A DNA stretch of 9,428 nt from Dehalococcoidia bacterium UBA6627 (GTDB lineage Bacteria; Chloroflexota; Dehalococcoidia; UBA2979), in the NCBI GenBank assembly GCA_002455955.1, contig DKLZ01000006.1, positions 1 to 9,428 of the forward strand. The letters are read 5' to 3'. Made by a program: the position numbers and the translations under genes. The notes beneath the pieces were generated by a model. That model was not told where the DNA came from. It saw nothing but the letters and a program-made list of their open reading frames with translations, and did no database searches. Below, one piece after another: positions 1-5,073 of this stretch; the stretch's first letter is position 1; each line of letters opens with the position of its first letter.

Positions 1-75
1 CTTCCTCAGGCAAGTCTTCCTCAGACAAGTCTTCCTCAGACAAGCCTTCCTCAAAAAAGCCTTCCTCAAAAAAGA
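1..75. repeat. 15-bp tandem repeat, five copies
   Basis: Five head-to-tail copies of a 15-base unit (consensus CTTCCTCAGACAAGT). The last two copies carry AAAAAA in place of the GACAA section. The unit length is a multiple of three, so gain or loss of a copy keeps the reading frame of the overlapping gene 3' end. The array may continue to the left of the window. Confidence 0.9.
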
Positions 76-80
76 CGTAG
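1..80 (+). CDS. 3' end of an unidentified gene with a Ser/Lys-rich repetitive C-terminal tail (partial)
   Basis: Only the last 25 codons are present (codons begin at base 3; TAG stop at 78-80) and the 5' part lies outside the window. This frame is open through the whole segment and reads as five pentads, SSGKS, SSDKS, SSDKP, SSKKP and SSKKT, so the protein ends in a hydrophilic, disordered, basic tail with the charge increasing toward the C terminus. The other two frames give hydrophobic pentads with no sensible ending, or run on past the start of dtd. Such tails are common on nucleic-acid-binding proteins, but the body is not visible and I cannot name the family. The stop lies 10 bases before the dtd start, so the two genes are probably co-transcribed. 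Confidence 0.5.
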   Translation, partial: SSGKSSSDKSSSDKPSSKKPSSKKT

Positions 81-90
81 TTGGCTCGTA

Positions 91-561
91 GTGCGCGCCG
101 TTGTTCAGCGTGTTTCCTCTGCATCTGTAACGATCGATGATGATTCAGTTGGTGCGATTGAGCTCGGACTGCTGGTATATGTGGGAGTTGCTATAGAAGA
201 CGGCGATGACGAAATCGATTGGCTTTCTTCGAAGTTAACAACGTTGCGGATTTTTCCGGACGACCAAGGGAGATTTGCTTATTCGGTGGTCGATGTCGGT
301 GGACAATTGCTGGTGGTGTCACAGTTCACGCTTTATGGCGATACTCGTCGCGGGAGACGACCGTCATTCACCGGCGCGGCGTCACCTGAAATCGCGGCAC
401 CGTTGCTTGCGCAGTTGATTGAGCGACTGCGGAGTAATGGCGTAGTAGTGGCAACAGGGCGATTTGGTGCTCACATGCAAGTGGATGCTGTTAACGATGG
501 TCCGGCCACAATCATCCTCGATTCAGACAATCATCGTCGTGTAAATCCTGACGATCGCTGA
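91..561 (+). CDS. dtd: D-aminoacyl-tRNA deacylase
   Basis: This enzyme hydrolyses D-amino acids (and mischarged glycine) from tRNA in the cytoplasm, recycling the tRNA and protecting translation. The 156-residue product has the usual family length and the typical start MRAVVQRVSSASVTI. Both hallmark motifs are present: SQFTL at 77-81, and NDGPAT at 135-140, which contains the Gly-cisPro pair that reaches into the partner active site of the homodimer and gives chiral selection. TGRF (122-125) and the xMQV segment (129-131) are also as expected. The start is GTG; the protein aligns from its first residue, so I kept it although no clear ribosome binding site precedes it. Translation is probably coupled to the gene ending 10 bases upstream. 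The last dozen residues (DSDNHRRVNPDD) are a hydrophilic extension. Nothing suggests damage. Confidence 0.96.
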   Translation: MRAVVQRVSSASVTIDDDSVGAIELGLLVYVGVAIEDGDDEIDWLSSKLTTLRIFPDDQGRFAYSVVDVGGQLLVVSQFTLYGDTRRGRRPSFTGAASPEIAAPLLAQLIERLRSNGVVVATGRFGAHMQVDAVNDGPATIILDSDNHRRVNPDDR

Positions 562-591
562 ATTAAGCTGGCTGTTTGTTTCTCTCTCGTT

Positions 592-632
592 AAATCCTGA
601 AAAATGGTCGTGCCAGATCAAGTTCAGGATTT
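592..632. terminator. Possible bidirectional terminator between dtd and sucD
   Basis: A perfect 10-bp inverted repeat, AAATCCTGAA (592-601) and TTCAGGATTT (623-632), surrounds a 21-base loop that can form a small inner stem (TGG/CCA). It lies in the gap between two convergent genes, where a shared terminator is expected. Against this, neither side is followed by a good T run and the stem is AT-rich. A second weak hairpin, ACTAC/GTAGT (637-651), follows. It could equally be a 3'-end processing structure. Confidence 0.35.
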
Positions 633-706
633 CCAAACTACGAGATGTAGTAAGTTTCGAGTTCTAGTTAGCGCCTTGGATAAACCATTTGCAGATCATT
701 TGTTGT

Positions 707-1588
707 CTACGTGAGACCTTGAGATTGGAGAACCTTTAGCATGGTTTCACCGATTGTTGAAGGTGACTCTACGACTTCAGCACCCGCGTTACGTAGGGCT
801 TGCTGCTTCTCGTAAGCTGTGCCCGCTTTTCCAGCAATGATTGCTCCAGCATGTCCCATGCGGCGGCCAGGAGGAGCAGTTGCTCCCGCGATAAATGCCA
901 CCACGGGTTTTGTCATACCGCTGACGTAGTCGGCGGCTTCTTGTTCAGCGGTTCCCCCGATTTCACCAATCAGAACGACTGCAGCGGTGTCCGGGTCGGC
1001 CTCGAAGAGTTCAAGAGCCTCTCTTTGGGACGTGCCAATGATTGGATCTCCACCAACGCCAACACTGCTACTTTGGCCGATTCCGATACGTGTTAGTTGA
1101 TCGACGGTTTCGTAGACGAGCGTGCCTGATCTTGAAATGACACCGACATTCCCTTCTGAATAAACATCAACTGGCATGATTCCGGCACGGGCTCGTTCCG
1201 AGACAGAAATCACGCCAGGACAATTCGGCCCTATCAGTCGAGTAGCTGACTGTTCGAGATACGCTTTTGCCTTAACCATGTCGAGAGTTGGGATACCTTC
1301 GGTGATACAGATTGCTGTCGATACGCCAGCATCTGCTGCTTCGATAATTGCATCAGCTGCGAAAGGTGCAGGAACAAAAATTAACGAGACATTCGCATCG
1401 AATTCCTCCACTCCTTCACGCACCGTGTCTAGCACAGGAAAGTCGTTGATTACTTGGCCACCACGCCCAGGTGTAACACCACACACAATATTTGTGCCGT
1501 AATCTCGTCCGGTTGCAGCCTCCCGTTGACCAGCTCCTCCGAAGCCTTGCACGAGAACACGACTGTCTTTGTTCATTAGTACTGACAT
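707..1588 (-). CDS. sucD: Succinyl-CoA synthetase (ADP/GDP-forming), alpha subunit
   Basis: This subunit binds CoA and carries the phosphohistidine that relays phosphate between succinyl-phosphate and the nucleotide on the beta subunit (TCA cycle, succinyl-CoA to succinate with ATP or GTP formed). The 293-residue product has near-standard length. Visible motifs are VPAPF (72-76), ITEGIPTLDM (95-104), GPNCPG (120-125), SRSGTL with Tyr159, GIGGDP-like GVGGDP (177-182), GEIGG (208-212) and the active-site RMGHAGAI with His246. The N-terminal CoA loop is odd: where relatives have a TGxxxxxH pattern after QGF, this protein reads GGAGQREA (residues 17-24) and is one residue shorter. An AAGGA ribosome binding site overlaps the sucC stop, 9 bases upstream, so the pair forms an operon with sucC first. 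I am sure of the family; substrate identity is slightly less certain because of the loop. Confidence 0.95.
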   Translation of the reverse strand: MSVLMNKDSRVLVQGFGGAGQREAATGRDYGTNIVCGVTPGRGGQVINDFPVLDTVREGVEEFDANVSLIFVPAPFAADAIIEAADAGVSTAICITEGIPTLDMVKAKAYLEQSATRLIGPNCPGVISVSERARAGIMPVDVYSEGNVGVISRSGTLVYETVDQLTRIGIGQSSSVGVGGDPIIGTSQREALELFEADPDTAAVVLIGEIGGTAEQEAADYVSGMTKPVVAFIAGATAPPGRRMGHAGAIIAGKAGTAYEKQQALRNAGAEVVESPSTIGETMLKVLQSQGLT

Positions 1589-1593
1589 ATCAC

Positions 1594-1599
1594 GTCCTT
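1594..1599 (-). promoter_or_regulatory. Ribosome binding site of sucD overlapping the sucC stop codon
   Basis: On the minus strand the sequence reads TAAGGACGTGATATG: the purine stretch AAGGA shares bases with the TAA stop of sucC and lies about 6 bases before the sucD ATG. This arrangement suits equal, coupled production of the two subunits. Confidence 0.7.
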
Positions 1600-2767
1600 A
1601 GTTTGCGTTCGTGGCGGCAGCCACTGCCTTTTGTGCTGCCTCGGCGAAGCCGTCGGCACGGGTCAATTCCAGCCCTGAATTGTCGAGAATTTCCAGTCCT
1701 TCTTCTACATTGGTGCCGGCTAGTCGAACGACTGTTGGTTGCGGCAATAAGCCTTCATTCTTTGCGATTACTACTCCATCAGCGATGATATCGACTCGGG
1801 CCAGGCCTCCGAAGATATTAACTAATACGGCACTAACATCCGGATCCGATCCGATAATTTTCAATGCAGTAACTACACTGTCAGCGCTGTTTGCTGTACC
1901 AATATCCAGGAAGTTCGCTGGTTCTCCTCCCTCGAAGTTAAGTGCATCCATCGTAGCCATTGCGAGGCCTGCTCCGTTGACAAGGCAACCGATGTTGCCG
2001 TCTAGTTTTACGTAGTTTTCAATGCCAGCATCTTTTGCCTCGACCTCACGTTGATCCTCTTGAGTGGCGTCTCGCAGTTCTGCAAGTTCGAAGTGACGAA
2101 AATCAGCGTTGTCGTCGGTCGAGAATTTCGCATCGGCTGCTATCAGTGTTCCTTCACTAGTTACGACCAGCGGATTGATCTCCGCTATCGCTCCATCATT
2201 TTCCTCGAAAGCTTTGACGAGATTGCTCATCAGATCGCTGGCAGGCCGCAGCAAATCACCATCCAATCCTGTTGCAAATGCGAGTGCACGTCCCTGAAAA
2301 GGTTGGAATCCACTGTGTGGATATACCAGCTGCCGGTTGATCTTTTCGGGGTTCGATTCAGCTACAGCTTCAATGTCCATACCCCCGGCCGCCGATGCGA
2401 TAACGACAGGCTTTCCTGCAGAGTTGTCGATTGCGACGCTGAGGTAAAGTTCGCGTTCGATTTCGATCTGTTCCTCGACAAGAACCGTGTGAACTGGAAG
2501 GCCAGCCGGTCCAGTCTGATGTGTTACAAGTTGCATTCCCAGAATTTCGCTCGCCGCTTCTTTTGCCTCATCTGCTGAGTTGACCAGCTTTACCCCGCCT
2601 CCCTTGCCTCGGCCTCCTGTAAGCGCCTGTGCCTTAACGACGACTTTCCCACCTAATTCGGAAGCAGCTGAGTGAGCTTCCTCAGGGGTGCGTGCAATTT
2701 GTCCACGAGGGATCGGAACACCGTATTCCGCGAGAAGTTCCTTCGCTTGATATTCGTGCAGCTTCAT
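1598..2767 (-). CDS. sucC: Succinyl-CoA synthetase (ADP/GDP-forming), beta subunit
   Basis: This is the nucleotide-binding subunit of succinyl-CoA synthetase, forming an alpha/beta complex with the product of the next gene. At 389 residues it matches the family length and starts with the typical MKLHEYQAKELL. It has an N-terminal ATP-grasp domain (about 1-240) with Lys45 and GGRGK at 51-55, the metal ligands Asn198 in EINPL and Asp212 in DAK, then a C-terminal ligase-CoA domain with CLVNGAGLAMATMD (261-274; Asn264 is a substrate residue) and GGEPANFLD (280-288). Oddly, the glycine-rich GGGA that normally follows is GTAN (290-293), and the succinate-site loop after VNIFGG reads LAR rather than IVR or IMR. 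The ATG is preceded by GGAG at 9 bases. The alternative of a malate-CoA or other acyl-CoA ligase is less likely but not excluded. Confidence 0.95.
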   Translation of the reverse strand: MKLHEYQAKELLAEYGVPIPRGQIARTPEEAHSAASELGGKVVVKAQALTGGRGKGGGVKLVNSADEAKEAASEILGMQLVTHQTGPAGLPVHTVLVEEQIEIERELYLSVAIDNSAGKPVVIASAAGGMDIEAVAESNPEKINRQLVYPHSGFQPFQGRALAFATGLDGDLLRPASDLMSNLVKAFEENDGAIAEINPLVVTSEGTLIAADAKFSTDDNADFRHFELAELRDATQEDQREVEAKDAGIENYVKLDGNIGCLVNGAGLAMATMDALNFEGGEPANFLDIGTANSADSVVTALKIIGSDPDVSAVLVNIFGGLARVDIIADGVVIAKNEGLLPQPTVVRLAGTNVEEGLEILDNSGLELTRADGFAEAAQKAVAAATNAN

Positions 2768-3127
2768 CAGTGCCCGCTCCGTTCTTGATCTCGATCCTTC
2801 GTATTAGACTGACCGTCATAAATTTATCGTGCAATAGTAAATGACAGATCACTGTCGACTGACCGGGCGCATCGTAGCATCGAGTCAAGTGCAAGCAAGG
2901 GTGTTGCTGATTAGATGCGGTACAAGTAGTGCGCTGATGAGTGGACTAATCTAGTTGTGACGTTGAGCTTGGTGCTGTGATCGAACTGAATGAGGAATGG
3001 CATCAGGGTTTCTACATATGGGTATGGCCGCTTGTTACGCATTGCTTTACAAGTCATGATCACCGTATCTGTTGTTGGTTTAGGAATTTCTCATGGGTTT
3101 TTCCATGGTTTCCAGGTTTAGAATTGT
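2768..3127. other. Gene-free interval upstream of sucC and downstream of the hydrolase gene
   Basis: About 360 bp with no credible coding sequence. The part nearest sucC should carry the sucCD promoter (a candidate is listed separately) and a leader of roughly 100 bases. The part nearest the hydrolase is rich in G and T; it contains a weak hairpin CATGG/CCATG (3092-3107, 6-base loop), which is too short to call a terminator. A GTG-started frame on the plus strand (2977-3225) is rich in Trp, Phe and Cys and runs antisense into the hydrolase, so I do not accept it as a gene. Confidence 0.5.
2871..2898 (-). promoter_or_regulatory. Candidate sigma-70-type promoter for sucCD
   Basis: Minus strand: TTGCTT (2898-2893), a 16-base spacer, then TACGAT (2876-2871). 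The -10 box matches the consensus at four of six positions and the -35 box at three of six. Initiation would fall near 2864, giving a leader of about 97 bases before sucC. This is a pattern match only. Confidence 0.25.
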
Positions 3128-3871
3128 TTAGAAGTGCCGTTCGAAGAACTCTGCTTGAACTTCGATTTCCTCGGGTGTGTGCCCAACGTGTAGGCCGGGG
3201 TAAGCGTGTAGGCGCTTGTCTTTAGCACCAATGCGATCAAACAAGTCAAGCTGGCCATCCCTATCGAATCGCTCGTCATCCCAATGGATCGAAAAAAGTA
3301 TCGGTATCAGAACTTTGGGTGCGTGTTTGGAAAAATGAATATCGACACCACTACGCTTGACGCTGGGCCCCGTCATCCCTGCCTTGCCTAGGATCGCTGC
3401 GATGATTCGGTCATCGTTTGCCACATATGGCAAGCCGAACATCGTACCCATCGACATACCCCAATAGCCGACACGGGTGCTGTCAACCTCCCCGAGCTGA
3501 ATGAGTGCATCGAGAGTGCTACGCCAGTCATCAATCGTTTGTTCCACGATTCCGTCGGTTTGCCACATGGCTTTGTACTCGGGATCACTCGCGTCGGTAA
3601 CCGAACCGCGTCCGCCATGTCGTGGGCCGTCGATTGAGGCAGCACACCATCCATAGTCAGCAGCAAACATCTGACCCAGCTGCACAATATGGTCACTGCG
3701 TTTATGGCCGCTACCTCCGTGCCCCATCAAGATTAAAGGCTCTGCATTAGGACCACCTTCTGGATACCAGAAGACACCAGGTATCTCATGAGAACTCGTG
3801 ATGATCTTAAATCCTCGTTCTCGCGAACCCGGTGAGCTTGCTGCATCTTCTGTCCAGCGAATTTCTGTCAT
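3128..3871 (-). CDS. Alpha/beta hydrolase, dienelactone-hydrolase/esterase-like
   Basis: A cytoplasmic serine hydrolase of about 247 residues with no signal peptide or membrane segment. Numbering from the GTG at 3874: the oxyanion-hole motif GHGGSGHKR is at 51-59, the segment ASIDGPRHGGR (79-89) is typical of this group, and the nucleophile elbow is GMSMG (139-143, Ser141). The probable acid is Asp199 or Asp200 in HWDDERFD, in the position of the WDDE-type motif, and the probable base is His229 in YPGLHVGH. All triad parts are therefore present. The substrate cannot be read from sequence; an ester, lactone or acyl-peptide is plausible. The first two possible codons are GTG (3874) and ATG (3871); I chose ATG by codon preference, with only a weak GAAG upstream. 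It is divergent from the kinase gene and is separated from sucC by about 360 bp, so it is probably a single-gene unit. Confidence 0.88.
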   Translation of the reverse strand: MTEIRWTEDAASSPGSRERGFKIITSSHEIPGVFWYPEGGPNAEPLILMGHGGSGHKRSDHIVQLGQMFAADYGWCAASIDGPRHGGRGSVTDASDPEYKAMWQTDGIVEQTIDDWRSTLDALIQLGEVDSTRVGYWGMSMGTMFGLPYVANDDRIIAAILGKAGMTGPSVKRSGVDIHFSKHAPKVLIPILFSIHWDDERFDRDGQLDLFDRIGAKDKRLHAYPGLHVGHTPEEIEVQAEFFERHF

Positions 3872-3895
3872 CACTTCGCCCGTTCTCGTGCCTTG

Positions 3896-3909
3896 TTACT
3901 TCGAAGTAA
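3896..3909. promoter_or_regulatory. Perfect 14-bp palindrome, possible operator
   Basis: TTACTTCGAAGTAA reads the same on both strands and is centred on CG, the geometry used by LacI-family operators. It begins 22 bases upstream of the hydrolase start region and lies about 163 bases before the kinase. A second inverted repeat follows 6 bases later. Confidence 0.4.
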
Positions 3910-3915
3910 TTGCAG

Positions 3916-3929
3916 CGTGCAGGTGCACG
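3916..3929. promoter_or_regulatory. Inverted repeat, possible second operator
   Basis: CGTGCA and TGCACG are separated by GG, a 6+2+6 inverted repeat. Its centre lies 20 bp (about two helical turns) from the centre of the neighbouring palindrome, so two dimers could sit on the same face of the DNA. The half-sites differ in sequence, so they need not bind the same protein. Confidence 0.25.
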
Positions 3930-4036
3930 AGCGTGGTGTCTAGACAGAAGAATAAGATCAGATATGAAAGAATAGTTTTATAGCGCTAGCCCTGTTTCAG
4001 TCTGATCGGAATCAAGCTACTCAAGATTAGCGAGAG

Positions 4037-4065
4037 TGGAGTTCACGTCAGGTCCGATTTACAGT
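4037..4065 (+). promoter_or_regulatory. Candidate promoter for leaderless transcription of the kinase gene
   Basis: TGGAGT (4037-4042), a 17-base spacer, and TACAGT (4060-4065) lie just before the ATG at 4073, leaving 7 bases between the -10 box and the start codon. Initiation would fall at or next to the A of ATG. There is no recognisable ribosome binding site before this ATG, which agrees with a leaderless message. The -35 match is poor. Confidence 0.3.
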
Positions 4066-4072
4066 CCGTTGT

Positions 4073-5011
4073 ATGAGTGTAGTCGTCGTTCTCGGTGGTG
4101 TGAACATGGACTTTATTGTCGAGTCGTCGACGATTGCGGCCCCAGGCGAAACACGGGAAGGTTCGCGATTTTATACGACCCCTGGCGGTAAGGGAGCAAA
4201 TCAGGCAGTTGCGGCAGCACGTAATCTCGATAATCGAATACCTGTGGAGATGGCTGGGCTGCTTGGTGACGATCGCTATTCCGACGAGATGCGCAGATAT
4301 CTTGAGTTGTCGGGTGTTGGTACTAAATTCCTCGGGTCTGTTCAAGATGAACATTGCGGGACTGCAGTCATTCTGATCGATGGTGACGGAGAGAATTCCG
4401 TGAATGCTGTATACGGAGCTAACAAACTGGTGGATCAAGAGGTAGCCAGCTCAGTAGACGAGATTCTCGATGAGCGTGGGACATCGATACTTCTTGTTCA
4501 GCAAGAAATCCCACTTGATGCCACTGCAGCTGCGATGCGGATTGCTCGGCGTTATGGTTCCACGGTGATTCTTGATCCCGCACCTACAAGAGACGAAGCT
4601 GATTTCTTGTTGCCACTTGCCGACATTGTTACGCCGAACCAGCATGAAGCATCAGAGTTGGTTGGTCACGAGGTGAGTGACCGCCAGTCAGCTCATAAAG
4701 CTGCTCGAACAATTCGCGAGTCCGGGGTCGACACAGCAATCATTACACTTGGCGATCAGGGTGTCTGGGTCGAAAGTGACGGCATCTCTGAGTTAGTACC
4801 CGGTTTTGAAGTTATTACTATAGCAAGCGTAGGAGCGGGCGATGCGTTCAATGGAGGACTTGCTGCTGGTCTTGCTCTTGGATCTGACCTTCTCTCGGCG
4901 GTACGGCTTGGTGTCGCTACCGGCGCCCTTTGTGTCACCCGCTCTGGTGCGCAGGAGTCCATGCCAACACGAACAGAGGTGGAGCAGTTGTTAGCGACGC
5001 TTGCAATGTAA
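4073..5011 (+). CDS. Ribokinase-like PfkB-family carbohydrate kinase
   Basis: This is a cytoplasmic kinase that transfers phosphate from ATP to a sugar or nucleoside; ribose is the best guess because it aligns with RbsK along its whole 312 residues. Visible motifs: GGVNMD (8-13), PGGKGANQAVAAAR (37-50, PfkB signature 1 region, sugar contacts), QQEIP (143-147), DPAP (168-171), the PNxxE-type PNQHE (188-192), ITLGDQGVW (224-232), GAGDAFNGG (254-262, PfkB signature 2 with anion hole and catalytic Asp257) and TRSGAQESMP (289-298). The Asp that in RbsK ligates the monovalent cation, six residues before the catalytic Asp, is Ala251 here. The start fits the family N terminus exactly, although no ribosome binding site is seen. 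No rbs transporter or rbsD lies beside it, so 2-deoxyribose, nucleoside or another sugar remains possible. Confidence 0.88.
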   Translation: MSVVVVLGGVNMDFIVESSTIAAPGETREGSRFYTTPGGKGANQAVAAARNLDNRIPVEMAGLLGDDRYSDEMRRYLELSGVGTKFLGSVQDEHCGTAVILIDGDGENSVNAVYGANKLVDQEVASSVDEILDERGTSILLVQQEIPLDATAAAMRIARRYGSTVILDPAPTRDEADFLLPLADIVTPNQHEASELVGHEVSDRQSAHKAARTIRESGVDTAIITLGDQGVWVESDGISELVPGFEVITIASVGAGDAFNGGLAAGLALGSDLLSAVRLGVATGALCVTRSGAQESMPTRTEVEQLLATLAM

Positions 5012-5067
5012 AGAGCTGCCGAGTTCGTCACATGGCTTTGAAAATGGGTAGCAAGAATTCGCTCTTT
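5010..5067. terminator. Weak candidate terminator between the convergent kinase and acylase genes
   Basis: AAAGAGC (5010-5016, overlapping the kinase stop) is complementary to GCTCTTT (5061-5067), which is followed on the plus strand by one more T. It sits in the 62-base gap between convergent genes, but the stem is only 7 bp with a 44-base loop, so it is a weak call. Confidence 0.2.
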
Positions 5068-5073
5068 TCATGT

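Larger units (their letters stand above)
3875..4072. promoter_or_regulatory. Divergent intergenic region between the hydrolase and the kinase
   Basis: About 200 bp that must hold start signals for both divergent genes. It contains two short perfect palindromes close to the hydrolase start, an AT-rich middle (3945-3983, with TATAG-like stretches readable on either strand) and a candidate promoter directly abutting the kinase ATG. No regulator gene is encoded nearby. Confidence 0.5.

Noticed and set aside
1..75. The tandem repeats as a CRISPR array
   Set aside because: Units are 15 bp and directly adjacent with no spacers, and they lie in an open reading frame.
1492..1549. Unusual SucD loop explained by a pair of frameshifts
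   Set aside because: Neither alternative frame through this stretch yields the usual TGxxGTFH-like motif.
2051..2578. A 175-codon open frame on the plus strand opposite sucC
   Set aside because: It is fully antisense to a clear, conserved gene; the product is unlike any family I recognise and rich in Cys and Arg, as expected of a complement-strand frame.
3092..3107. Hairpin CATGG/CCATG after the hydrolase stop as a terminator
   Set aside because: Only 5 bp of stem and no T run on the minus strand.
2977..3225. An 82-codon GTG-started frame on the plus strand in the gap before the hydrolase
   Set aside because: No ribosome binding site, implausible composition (many Trp, Phe, Cys), and its second half is antisense to the hydrolase gene.
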